Assembly (NCBI GenBank): GCA_027605045.1
Contig: JAQFWX010000032.1
Location: 310,001 to 374,000 of the forward strand
Source: Phallus indusiatus
Taxonomy: Eukaryota > Basidiomycota > Agaricomycetes > Phallales > Phallaceae
Length of the DNA: 64,000 bases
Direction of reading: 5' to 3'
Each line of letters opens with the position of its first letter. Position 1 is the stretch's first letter. The position numbers and the translations under genes were made by a program. This document shows positions 11,801 to 22,345 of the stretch, piece after piece. The notes under the pieces are model-generated. The model was given only the letters and a program-made list of their open reading frames with translations, ran no database searches and was not told the DNA's origin.

Positions 11801-13081
11801 TCATTGGTCAAACAGACTTCTGTAAGATAAGACATACCTCTGGCAGCCACTAATCGTGCGTCTATTGGTCAGGGACCGAAAGAATGGTAAAAAATAAACC
11901 TAATCACCTCGTATATGAATCTAAAACGAATCAACATATTATAATTCCCGCGCATACATAGAGTCAAATACTGGCTACTTACACTGCACCCACAACGAGC
12001 CAGAAAAATCTCAAACTAAGTATCGCGTTAACATGGAATCGAACTTCGTGCCTGAGAACGACATTACACATACCGTTTCCCTTGAAGGAGTTCGCCCTTA
12101 GAACGATGAAGGACATCAAAGAGGTTAACCGTGATGAGGTTCTGAGGGTACAACATAACGGTAGGATATACAAGAAACGATCCTAAGCAAAGATGATAAG
12201 CTGAAATCGGGCAAATCAATATTGTTCTTCCACGTACGGAACATTCCTGCAAAACCATAGCCAACAAGTTGAGAGGCTAACAATGTAAACACCGCATTTG
12301 GAACCTTGATTAATTAGCTTTAGACAAGAGACACCAGAGCTGGAACAGATATGTACGTTAACGGTTATGTTGTAAAATAAATCATCCGATGCAAACACGA
12401 AGCATGCAGTGGCGGCTCCTGCAGCGGTATTGGCCATGATTTGGGCTGCGGCATGTTCCTTGATGTCTTTTTATCAAGTGAAGTCAGGTCATTTTGTCAA
12501 GTTCGGCTATTTGACAGTACAGGACGTACTAAACGGGCCAGGGTTCATAAAGTTCCAGAAGGCGTTGCCATTGTGCCATTTACTGCGAGGACCCGGGATG
12601 ATAAATTCAAGTACTTTACCGAACATGTAAACCAACAGCTGCAAAAAAAGAGCAGACACGGTAATAACTTGTGGACGGAATTGCTGCAAGAGAGGGGTAT
12701 GTTCACTTAGAATCTCCGATTCAGCGTGGATGGAACATTATTGCTCACGAAAAGCATGCCTAGAACAGCTCCAAAAACGGCGAGACCAAGGCCAGAGAAC
12801 CACATTCTAAACGTATGAATCGGAAGAGTGGGATCATCCTCAAGGCTCACTAAAGCCGTTGCAAAGTCTTCTGCCGTCTCCAAAACTTTTTCTTTTCCGT
12901 TATGGTCATACAACCTGTCCTCCGCATCGAGAGTAACATCTGGGCTGAGCGTTGACTCTAGCTTGTCAAGAGCCTTTTCGTCGATTGACAAGGACGAACG
13001 ACGCTCGCTCTGACGATCCGACATCTCCTGAGTGACAGGATTACTGGTAGATTTGACCATTTCTTCGTCGTAATTTGACAT
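8856..13081 (-). CDS. OPT family oligopeptide transporter
   Basis: Plasma-membrane proton-coupled transporter of the OPT family, which takes up small peptides or metal chelates. It is cut into well over a dozen small exons. Exon 1 (13081-12749) encodes an acidic N-terminus and EDFATALVSLEDDPTLP followed by the first membrane helix. Later joins give QFRPQVITVSALFLQL, GPFNIKEHAAAQIMANTA (the OPT NIKEH motif), ASQLVGYGFAGMFRSFLVYP, LLQGKRLRFFWLVVGA, YIAPLLGSF, YIFGGAEANEGMG, then WFRKYNYLFGAGIDGGAQI, GAGGVSVPFPQ and WALNPAGNAVSRR before the stop at 8858-8856. I used the ATG at 13081; an in-frame ATG at 13171 would add 30 residues. Middle exons between 9.3 and 11.5 kb were only checked loosely. 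Its 3' end faces the hydratase gene across 287 bp. Confidence 0.88.
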
Positions 13082-13780
13082 GCTCAACGAAGTAGCTGCT
13101 AGCCAAGGAGAAGCACGAGGAGAAAAAAATTGAGGAAGTAACCCTGAGAATATATACACAAGAAAAACCATCTAGCGGCGATAATAATCATCTAGAGTTC
13201 CCATCCGCAGAATAGATACGTTATCCACAAGAATCGGATCGGTGAATAGAAATTACCCAAGTCGGTCTTTTGGTATTAATTACTCCTTGACCTGAATGAT
13301 TTTGCCATCCAATCACGAGTATCCATAAACAAAATAAAAGGCACCCAGATCCATCTGCTCCCTTTTGTGCGCAGTCCGATTTGTCGGAACAGGCTGCTAT
13401 TTCCATTTGAAGTTTGTTGCTTTAAAACCTTAGTATATTGAAGAAACGAGGTTAATTTATCGAGAAGATACATGACACATAATCCATATATGCTCACCAA
13501 GTTCAATCACGTCCTTGAGATATGTATAGTCGTCTGAGCATGGATTTAATTCGAGTAAATAGCAAACAAGGTTCAACGATGCTTCTATTCTTGCAATCTT
13601 TTTAGGGCCTTATTGTTTACGTGTCTCTGGGTTCCATTTGGGTTCTTTCCCATTATGTCGGGCAATTCCTTTTTTCACGTGTTTGCGAACGCATATAATG
13701 ACGATTGTCGAGCGTGAGACCACCTAATTCATTACTGCCTATGAGCTTCTTTGCAATCAGCCATGGGTCATTAATCGCTC
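13082..13780. other. Intergenic, OPT promoter side
   Basis: About 0.7 kb with the 5' flank of the OPT gene and the 3' flank of the unrecognised gene tail. Open frames at 13221-13506 have no visible domain. I see nothing else. Confidence 0.5.
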
Positions 13781-14074
13781 CTAGTTCTGTTGAGAACAGG
13801 TCCAAGTATCAACTTCATAAGTAGCAGACAGGCTTAGTCCCAACGTCCACTCCAATTTCTCAAGTCCGATTGGGGTAATTGGTGTCATCCCCTTATCTGC
13901 CAGTCATTTGAAAAGCGAAGTTCTATTAATATTTACGCCATTTCTTTCCCAAGGATCCTTACCTCTTTTCCTACCAATTCATTCCAGCGTGCTCTGGCAT
14001 TGATGGCCTTGCCATCCGCAGCAATTGCGAAAAGAAGCCTCAAATATTCGCGATAGTGGTGATTTGAGGCGCGA
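13781..14074 (-). CDS. Last two exons of an unrecognised gene
   Basis: I do not recognise this. Two exons look coding: 14074-13963, with REYLRLLFAIAADGKAINAR and WNELVGKE, then a GTAAGG...AG intron (13962-13892, 71 nt), then 13891-13781, with GMTPITPIGLEKLEWTLGLS and YEVDTWTCSQQN ending at TAG. The join is in phase and the composition is protein-like, unlike neighbouring chance frames. The first exon needs an upstream partner in phase 2. A candidate 14-nt exon ending GG at a GTAAGA donor lies near 14212, and more coding-like text runs up to about 14715, but I could not build a continuous model. It may be a divergent or decayed gene. No function is proposed. Confidence 0.4.
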
Positions 14075-14099
14075 CTGTATTAAATTCCTACACTCAAGA

Positions 14100-14936
14100 T
14101 GAACATAGCGGTATTATTGATATGTATACATGCCCGTTTGCTTTCCAGATTTGCAGCCTACATAGGTTATTTTCCGAAAAGGATTCAGGTAGTGGAGAAA
14201 TCTTACCCTCTGAAAAGAACCTACGTTGCTAGTCCAATATTTATGTGGAGCCAGTCTTAGATCCACTAATTATCTGTATTGTTGTCGTTTTGTTCTTGAT
14301 ACCGGCGGCTTATCTGCGACCCGGAGATAATGGTTTCGAGGACGGCTCGCAATCGGTTGGAAGAGAAAATCGGGGACTGTCATCAATCTCGATAGTTCTG
14401 AATTCGCAGAAATGAAAAATATCATAATATTAAGCGCAAGCCTGAGAATGTCATGTGCTTGCACGCTTGAATCTCGATTAAGGCACTGTCCGGCAACACC
14501 ATATTCCGCTTTTCCTGATAAACGGTGAACCAGCAACCAGCAACGAACAGCAAATGCTGTTCCGACGTATCAGTGGATGTCCATAGAACATGATAGTTAG
14601 ACATCGGAAAGCCTGTGAGAGGAAACATAATTGCAGCTGACATGGCGACTCCACATTGCTCCTGAGAAAGAACAAGTCTGAGCAGGTGGCCGAGTACACA
14701 AGACATTGGTAGCACTGGACATCTGTGTCGTAGAGGTTCGTAGGACAGGGTATGAGGGCTACAGCTTAAGCTTTAAGATTGCCATCGTGACGGGTGAAGC
14801 TGGTGAAGTGTAAGAACTGACGGTGAGAATGATCGTGACCGGTTGACCGGCGATCACACACGTCTCGCTCGTCACCGGTGCACTGTTTAGTTCAACGTCC
14901 ACAGCGCGGTCGTCGTTAACTCTTGAGGGTTCAGAC
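14100..14936. other. Possible upstream exons of the unrecognised gene, then acyl-CoA oxidase promoter
   Basis: Minus-strand frames at 14270-14536 and 14422-14715 may be exons or remnants of the gene ending at 13781, without a closing model. From 14750 to 14936 is the acyl-CoA oxidase 5' flank, with GTGACGGGTGAAGC and GTGACCGGTTGACCGG stretches that could be regulator sites. This is unproven. Confidence 0.35.
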
Positions 14937-17827
14937 ATGTCTCAAGAGCGAGACATGATGCTCGCGCGGGAGCGCGCAACCATCGACGTCGTCCAGGTCA
15001 AGCATTTTCTATGGAGTGGGTTCACAGCTCTGGCGCACCTTTTGCCTTTCTCGAGCTCTTCTAATGCAATTTGTTCCTGCCTGCGGAATTAGACGGGAAA
15101 ACGGAATGGGACAACCATACAAAACTTATACAGATCCTTTCTGACGACCCCATCTTTGACAAGCAAAAAAGGTGGCTGTTTTCCTCCATCGTAGAAAACA
15201 GATGTCATCTCACCGATTTTGTTCAAGGCTATATATGGGGAAAAAAGAAAGATATCTTAATGGACTCGCCATGTTCAAACGGCTAGTCGAACTCAAAGAA
15301 AAGCATAACTGGTCTGAAATAGAATTCGATAAGGCCCTTAATCTGTCGGAAGAGGGCACCGGTTTCAACCTTCATTCTACTGGTAAAATCTGCATTTTCC
15401 AATGCAGATGGTATACATTAATAATTGTACTTATACCAAGCGTTTTTACCTGTCGTCTTGTCGCAAGGTTCTTTTGAGCAAGTTAATACGATAGGGAAGC
15501 TAGCCATGGCTCGTGCCATAATTGGAGCCTATGCCCAGGTGAGATGTTTAGTCGATGCAATTGGGTCCTATTTGTCCCACATGTAACAACTTATAGACAG
15601 AGTTAGGTTAGTTGTGTTTCTCTTTGTAAATTCATTTTAGATGAACGAAACACTCACAAATCGTAATTAGCACATGGTACTCAGGTCTCACATCTGGAGA
15701 CCACGGCGACATATATCCCAGAGACTCAAGAGTTCGAATTATTCACTCCTAGGCTAGAGAGTTGTAAATGGTGGATCGGTGGCTTAGCAAGAACGGCTTC
15801 ACATTGTGTCATTCAAGCACGACTGGTACTCCCCGAAGGAGACAAAGGACCGCATTTGTTCTTGCTGCAACTTAGGAATTTAGGTTCGCTGTTGAACCTC
15901 TTCCGTCTTTGGATAAATCCCAAAGTTTCGAATACTTATTAGATGATTATTCCGTTCGGCCCGGAATCACCATAGGCGATATCGGTATCAGTGGAACTTA
16001 TTATTATTAGCTATTGCTGTTGCTGACCTTTGCTGACAGGCTCGAAATCCTACGGTGCGCACTCCGCTGTTGATAATGGCTTTATGCGCCTGGATCGTGT
16101 TCGAGTACCTTTGTCTGCTATGTTGTCCAGGTTTGCAAGCGTTACTCAGGACGGGAAGTATAATAAACCTATACACGCCAAGCTTGGTTATGGTGGAGTA
16201 AGATCTCAAATGCAGCCCGTAATGTCCTGGAACTAAACTTAATATATAGATGGTCTACATTAGGTCAAGGCAAGGATTAACCTTTACTTACCTGAATTTC
16301 GAGTTGCTAACGTGATAAACAGACTGATCTCACAAGGCGGCTGGTTTACTGCGAAAGGTTGTCAATGAGTTGCCGCTACCATTTCTTGTCCTTATCTTGG
16401 TCATAGCTATTACCATCGCTATTCGATATGCCACTGTTCGTCGTCAAGGCGGAGGTCCTCGGGGTCATGAAAGACAGGTCATCACATACCCATCGACATA
16501 CCACAGACTCCTTCCAATTCTTTCCCGAGCGTACGTATGGATATTTATAGGACGTACCATGGTATTATTGCTTGAATTTATACGAGGGGTCTGCATATTA
16601 AATTTTGATCCGCCCAGATTCAACTGTATAATGAAATGGCTACACAGTTGTCTCAAGACTCTATTACTTTACTAGCGGAAACACATGCTGTATCTAGCGG
16701 TCTCAAAGTTCTTGTTACTTCGATATCTGCGGAAGATCTCGAAACAGCTCGACGGTCTATGGGTGGTCATGGATTTTCAGCTGCTGCCGGGATTGGCAAT
16801 CTATGGGCGCAATGGGTTCCCTCCAACACGTAGGGGAAAAGAATATGACATTATACACATTACTGATAGTTATGAAGGTACGAAGGCGATAATTACGTCC
16901 TAGTTCAACAAGTTGTACAAGCAGCTGTGAAAAACTTGCAATCCGTCCTTTCCTCTTCCATTCCGTTGGACGCGGTTGCATCTCTTCCGCCATTTTTGCG
17001 TTGCTTTCGACACCTTTTTTCTTCCCAATCAGCACCCGCAGATCCTTTCTCCGTGTTTGGGGCTATTCATTTACTTGAGCTACGAGGCGCGCATATGGTA
17101 TATGAGCATATCAGGAGAATTCATGCCAAAGAGACTGATGGTTCGGCGGATTGGCGAGTTTCCCGTGCGATTACAGAAGCATTTGTTGCACAACAAGTAG
17201 GTGAGCTTATCAAAGGCATGGATAAGCATTTCTCGCCAAAGAGCGCCGATCAAATCTACGGTCTGCTCAGACTGGTAGGAGCTAACTATCTACTATTTCT
17301 GATTATTGGGTTCATATTTCTTCCCAGTACCTTCTGACGACCCTTGAAAGCTCCCTTGTTGATTTACTTTCTCTCAATCTACTTCCTCTGAAGACGGTAT
17401 TACCCTCAGTATCGCCTTCCCAAGATAAATTGCCTCAGTGTCAAAGTCACACTCATGATTGCACTCGTGAGCTTCGCGGCGCCATAATGCAACTGGAAGA
17501 AGAGCTATTACCTGAAGCCATTGGACTGACAGACTCCTTTGGGTTCACGGATTGGGAACTTAATAGGCATGTCTGCGCCAGATCTGGTTGTTTACAGAAC
17601 TTAATCGACTTCAAATCAGTGCACTCGGCGTTAGGGATGGAAGGGTCTATGAAAACCTCTGGGATAGCGCACAGGTAGACCCGTTGAACGAGACAGAGGT
17701 TGTAGGTTACAAGGTAGATTTGTTCGTCGTTCCTACAAGGTCAAACAAGCCGACTGCATTACAGGAGTATATCAAATCGATTCTCGAACATGGACAAAAT
17801 TCACTAGGATTCCCCGCCAAGCTTTGA
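14937..17827 (+). CDS. Peroxisomal acyl-CoA oxidase
   Basis: First enzyme of peroxisomal beta-oxidation: FAD-dependent oxidation of acyl-CoA to trans-2-enoyl-CoA with H2O2 release. The 697-residue protein needs 15 exons: 14937-15015, 15093-15171, 15228-15382, 15441-15538, 15597-15606, 15671-15883, 15943-15984, 16040-16197, 16250-16263, 16323-16357, 16407-16561, 16618-16829, 16878-17274, 17328-17566, 17620-17827. Total coding length divides by three and every junction closes. Landmarks: SDDPIFDKQK, ERYLNGLAMFKRL, GAYAQTELAHGT (usually TELGHGT) at residues 138-144, ETTATYIPETQEF, KWWIGGLARTA, PGITIGDIG, KLGYGGMVYIR, AIRYATVRRQG, TARRSMGGHGFS, TYEGDNYVLVQQVV, SALGVRDGRVYENLW. It ends in AKL, a PTS1 peroxisome signal. 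Two exons are only 10 and 14 nt, and the last intron is GC-AG. Confidence 0.95.
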
Positions 17828-18077
17828 ATGGCTTTCCTCTCTCGAGCGCAAGAACCATATCCAAACACATCCCATATCCTGACAACCTCATATTTATATA
17901 CACAATTGATTGTAATCTATACTTATCGACGCGGTACATCACAAGGAAAGTTTTGTTCTCAATCTCAGAGCAAGAAAAAGTAAGCCAAGACGTTTGTCGG
18001 GCGGTGACACTTGGTAAACATAAAGACCGCGTATTTGTCCATTTTCATTTATAAGTTAGGATAAAATAAGAAAGCAC

Positions 18078-18686
18078 CTATTCGTCGTCTTCGTCGTCCT
18101 CTTCATAATTATCGTTGTCATTGTCATCCCCTTCCTCACTCGCTTGTTCACCTTTGGTACCATTCTCTGCAGTATAGGGATAGGCAGCTGCGGTACTCCC
18201 GGTGGCGGGCTGAGCCTGCTGTTCATCAGCGGCCTCCTCCTCCTCCTCCTCTTCATCGTCATCTTGGTCTTCTTCTTCATCGTCGTCATCTTCTCCTTCC
18301 TCATCATTCTCGTTCTGGTTGTCTTCGACAGTAACTTGCGGGTCGGCGTAATCAACCCGAGTTCTTTTTATTTGAACCGGGGCATTCTCTATGTTCGCCA
18401 GATCATCTACGAAGTAAAGTTACATTTATCTTCCAAGCTTCCCCAACCTCAACTACAAACGGACCTTCAAGACCATCTTCGGAATCCTTGTTAGAAGTAC
18501 CCTCGACAGTTTCGTCCGCTTCCTCCGTAGCCTTTCTTGCGCTGACAACGCCGTGCATTGGTGTTACTGTCTTTGCGAGAAGTAAAACAAGACGGACCGT
18601 TTATTCAAGCCGTTTTCGCCGTCAACTGTAGCTGAGGGGTCTTCAAGTTCACTAGCTTTTCGTTTTGGGGCGACGACGTCTGCCAT
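18078..18686 (-). CDS. Small acidic protein with nuclear localisation-like motifs
   Basis: I cannot assign a family. Three exons, 18686-18598, 18541-18465 and 18406-18078, give 164 residues with both introns in phase (GTCCGT donors). The N-terminal part has two basic patches, PKRKASE and NKRARK, typical of nuclear import signals. From about residue 95 the chain is dominated by Asp and Glu, ending YEEDDEDDE. This layout resembles acidic histone-binding or chaperone-like proteins (for example the CHZ type), but I see no defining motif, so that is only a possibility. A CACGTG element lies at 18932-18937, about 250 bp upstream of its start. Its 3' end faces that of the acyl-CoA oxidase gene across 250 bp. 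Confidence 0.75.
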
Positions 18687-19359
18687 TTTGATTGAAGCAG
18701 CAAAAAATCACCAGTGATGAGCAAAGTTTGGATGGGGTCGATGTGTTGGCAGGAAGTAGAGCCCTATCCGGGGACGGCCTTACCCACGCTGTCATGAATT
18801 TCCCAGCGTTCGAAACTACGCTTCGCATCTGCCGCTCAGTGTCCCATCTGTATGACTATCTATAGGAACAAATCCTGAAGGCCTGAAGTTTCCCAAGGCT
18901 TGATTCGAGGGTCGTAATCAAGGCGCGCGGTCACGTGGCCACGACACGTCAAGATATATCATATATCTTAAATATATCTTATATATTGTATTCAATCCAT
19001 GGCTTGAGTCAATCTTACAGGCGAGAACCTGTCTGACGTGGTAAACATTCAAAGCAGTGACAATACTTGCTCACCTTAGTATATATCCACATACATACGC
19101 ACTGATGCTTCTTACGATTCATTCCTTGCTGGATTCATGACGGGCTGATAAGATGACATACTTTCACCAAAAGATAATGCCTCGAGGGGAGCGGAAGACG
19201 ATTCTGATCTCAATGGAACCCCACAAGTACTGTTCGTTGAACATTTCGATCCCTGAGCTGGCGGTATGTTAATAATACGGACACGGCTCTTGTTCAAAAC
19301 CCTTGATAAAAAAGGTGGCGTAATTAATGACACAAATAAGAAAATTTCATGACGCGTGT
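18687..19359. other. Intergenic, AT-rich, promoter of acidic-protein gene
   Basis: It contains CACGTG at 18932-18937 and a run of ATATAT/TTATAT repeats around 18955-18990. The minus-strand frame 19112-19429 has no recognisable content. No gene is seen. Confidence 0.5.
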
Positions 19360-20040
19360 CTACTCCAAGTCGAAGCCTTGAAAAATATTCGCGTTGAACG
19401 TCTCTTCCTCTAGCATACGATTCAAACACCTCACAACCCTGCCTGCACCTTCCTTAACGGCACGCTGATCTTGCTCGATGACTTTTTGCAAGATTTTGGT
19501 GTCGAAATGATCGGTGTGCCATCTACGTAAGGCAGCCAGAATTCGACGGCGCGGGGGCTCGGTCCGTGAGCGATCGGGATAAAGGATAAATTGAGAAATC
19601 GAGTGGAAATTCAGGGATTCCGGAATAGAAATGGGGGTGACAACAGGCCATGGGATAGAAGCGAACGTGAGCCCGTTGGATATGAATTGTATATTCCGCC
19701 ATTTTTCCTCGTAAGCGTTCCACGCATCGGTGAAAGAAACTTTGCTAGGAGGAGCAGGAGTGGGAGTAATCGAAGCGGGAGCGGGAGGAGCGGAAGACGG
19801 AACAGGATCATTATTGGTATATCCTTTCTTCCATGCAGAAAGCTCTTCATACAGCGCTCGCTTCAAATCTTCTTCGAATCTCCACATTTCATCCTCCCAT
19901 AGCCGCATCTCTTCTTCACGTCTGCGAAGGATATCTTGAAGACGTCGGCAGCTTTCTTGCAACTTGCGTGCGGCATCCTCAATATCGTGTCGATCAGGCT
20001 GAGGGTCGACAAACCGAGGTTCGGTGGCGATGAATGACAT
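19360..20040 (-). CDS. NFKBIL1-like coiled-coil protein
   Basis: An uninterrupted 226-residue frame, unusual in this intron-rich window, starting MSFIATEPRFVD at 20040. Residues about 20-75 are charged and heptad-like (ARKLQES, DILRRREEEMRLWEDEMWRF), so probably a coiled coil. A Pro/Ala/Ser linker follows, then a conserved-looking C-terminal part: RRRILAALRRWHTDHFDTK, then EEGAGR-like helix and RCLNRMLEEE. That block resembles the end of NF-kappa-B inhibitor-like 1 proteins, where the motif is normally W/YHPD(K/R)F; here it is HTD. Basidiomycetes often carry such genes and their role is not known to me. The family link rests on this motif alone. Confidence 0.6.
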   Translation of the reverse strand: MSFIATEPRFVDPQPDRHDIEDAARKLQESCRRLQDILRRREEEMRLWEDEMWRFEEDLKRALYEELSAWKKGYTNNDPVPSSAPPAPASITPTPAPPSKVSFTDAWNAYEEKWRNIQFISNGLTFASIPWPVVTPISIPESLNFHSISQFILYPDRSRTEPPRRRILAALRRWHTDHFDTKILQKVIEQDQRAVKEGAGRVVRCLNRMLEEETFNANIFQGFDLE

Positions 20041-20838
20041 CTAAGTCCGATCAAAAAAAGGACGAGTCAGCATGCGAAGACAACAGAAGTGAAGAATTGA
20101 AAGAAAAAGGAAAAAACCCTCGCGATTCGAGGAGAACTTTGGCACCTTTGTACAGTATTACGATAAAACAACAGAGTTACAGGGGAGATGTCCCAAGGAC
20201 CACACGTCGGACGGAGGGAAAAATATAGTCTAACCCCATGCCTTTCAGGTGATGAAAACTGCAAGCTTATGACAGTGATTTCAGAACGTCGCGTGATGTC
20301 ACGCGTCACACTCAGTATCAAGTATAGACGCACATGGCGCTTGATAGACAGTAGATGAAATCCCGATTTTCCGAAAGCGCCGCACACAAATGAATAAGTA
20401 TCAACTTGAGCGTAGTCGGTAATTTGAGTGAAATTCTTGTGCCTCGATTTTGCTTAAATTACAATCATGTTCACAAAGAGGCGCATTTGATTGGCCGCCG
20501 GCCCACCGCAGGAACAGCGTGTCATGATATGTAGGTGATACTAGCTACCTGCATACTTCCGAGAATATGCGTACCTAAGTCCGGTGCATATATGCTTACG
20601 TGTAAATACTCAGTACTCAGTACTCATTGCCAAGCTTATCAGGTCTTCCCGCTCAAACAAGATCCGCAAAAATTTCTTCCATACTCAGAATCCTTACTCA
20701 TCAAGACTAGTTGATCGTCAGGAAATAATCCTTATTAATCCGTAGATGAGACCAGAACAAAAAAAAACAAACTATCATAGAAGTCTATTATTACTGTCTA
20801 ATAAATCCAAGACCGTCCCGATAGACAGACGTTTTCCC
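20041..20838. other. Intergenic between NFKBIL1-like start and ICL/PEPM stop
   Basis: It holds the promoter of the NFKBIL1-like gene and the 3' flank of the ICL/PEPM gene. A short tandem repeat, TACTCAG twice then TACTCAT, sits at 20607-20627. Nothing else stands out. Confidence 0.5.
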
Positions 20839-22345
20839 TTATACTTCTGCAAACGCTGTAGACCCAACTTTTGCGTCAAATTCGATAATCGGATCCAATC
20901 CCCTATAGTTATCAATCTATCAACGCCATACTCTAATCAATATGAGATTGTTAATGACTCACATCACTTGGAAAAATTGACGAGGATCCATTCCTTGTGC
21001 CGATGAAAAGTCGGTTCCGGTTTTCTTCAACGATTGCATGGCAGCCCGAATTCCATGAACGGCAGCAACAGCCGATACCAACGAGAAGACTGAAAAATGA
21101 AGTCAATGTTGAACGAGGTGTGAGGAAGGGAATATGGCTCACTGATGATTTTGGCTCCCATCTCCTCGGCTTCCTTGACGGTGAATGAAGGAGTCAAACC
21201 TCCTGATATGACATTGACGAGAACCTGTCGGGGTGAAAAAAAATATGAGTTATCCGAGGCTGTTTTATATCGGGAAAATGTTTTACAGGGGTAGGTTCTA
21301 AAGCCTTGACTGTTTTCTCTAGCAACTCCTTGGTTTTGACGCCTTCAATGAATGCAGCATCGGCACCCGCCTCCGCCGCCAACTGCAAACGACGAACAGC
21401 TTCGTCCATTCCAAGGACTTGTGCTGAGTCGGTTCGAGCAATGATAACGATATCGGAGCCACCGGGAATTGCGTCGCGGGCAGCGACCGCGGCTCTGATA
21501 CGCATCAAGAATTCTTCAACAGGAACGACTTGTTTTCCCATAAGATGTCCGCAACGTTTGGTTTGTACTTGATCTTCAATGTGCAAAGCAGCAACGCCTG
21601 CTTTGTGATATTGATAGATAGTTCGGGCTACCATAGCGGCTCCGCCGAACCTTGTACCAAACAAAAGGCGGTGTCAGCAAATTTGATTTTCATCAGCTGT
21701 CAATTCAATTACTTACCCGGTATCGGCATCAGCAATGACGGGAGTAGTTGGGGAAAGTGAGCAAACCATTTGCGCAGATTGGACAAAATCGTTCAATGTG
21801 GCGATTGCCAAATCGGGCTGGCCCAATCGTGACGCAGTAGTTGCAGCACCACTTGAAAGAAGGTAAATGTAAGGTGACTTTTTTCTAGCAGAGACACAAA
21901 TCATAAAAAAGGCCTAACCTTTGGTAAAGGCAGTCAAATCCAGCTTCTAAGGCGCAGCGAGCGCTGATACCATCGCAGATACCTGGTGCTGCCTAAACTC
22001 ACAGTTCGTTGATCCTGTGTCCAAGAAAAACAGAAATAGAGACACTAACAATAATACCAGGTCTCGCTAGAAGCTGACGGAAGCGAGTTGCAGGGTTGAT
22101 AGAGAGGGAGCCTCTACTAGAAGCTTTTTCCGTTCTTCAGAAATACCTCTGGGTATTGTGTTAACAACGTAGGGTGTTTGTGAAGAATTGTCTTCAGAAA
22201 CTTGAGCTTCGGTCTGGGCTTCAGCTGAAACCTCAACCAAATCCGGGACAGCCGTCGCAACCTCTACGGTGACTGACTCTTCAGGAGCTTGGACTTCGGG
22301 GGCAACTTGAGCAGTGGCGGTAACTTCGTTAACAATGTCAGTCAT
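20839..22345 (-). CDS. Isocitrate lyase / PEP mutase superfamily protein
   Basis: TIM-barrel enzyme of the ICL/PEPM group (2-methylisocitrate lyase or carboxyvinyl-carboxyphosphonate mutase-like), acting on small C-C or C-P substrates with Mg2+. Landmarks in order: NPATRFRQLLARPGII, APGICDGISARCALEAGF, SGAATTASRLGQPDLAI, TPVIADADTG, the active-site loop KRCGHLMGKQVVPVEEF, IIARTDSAQVLG, FIEGVKTKELL, NVISGGLTPSFT, ending VMGLDPIIEFDAKVG and AFAEV with stop at 20841-20839. An ATG at 22345 opens a roughly 70-residue Glu/Val/Ala-rich N-terminal extension, possibly a targeting or disordered arm. The junction between that extension and NPATRF changes frame near 22110-22150; only a very short 35-nt intron or one that removes NPATRF closes it, so this start is uncertain. 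Confidence 0.82.

Noticed and set aside
12000..12090. 22-nt intron in the OPT gene after LLQGKR
   Set aside because: A longer intron with a later acceptor gives KRLRFFWLVVGA, the expected family sequence.
15884..15942. Apparent +1 frameshift and long insertion after LQLRNL in acyl-CoA oxidase
   Set aside because: A 59-nt GTTCGC...AG intron in phase 1 joins RNL directly to DDYSVRPGITIGDIG.
16861..16895. Apparent frameshift in acyl-CoA oxidase at TYEG
   Set aside because: Using the acceptor that ends at 16877 restores TYEGDNYVLVQQ in frame, so the gene is intact.
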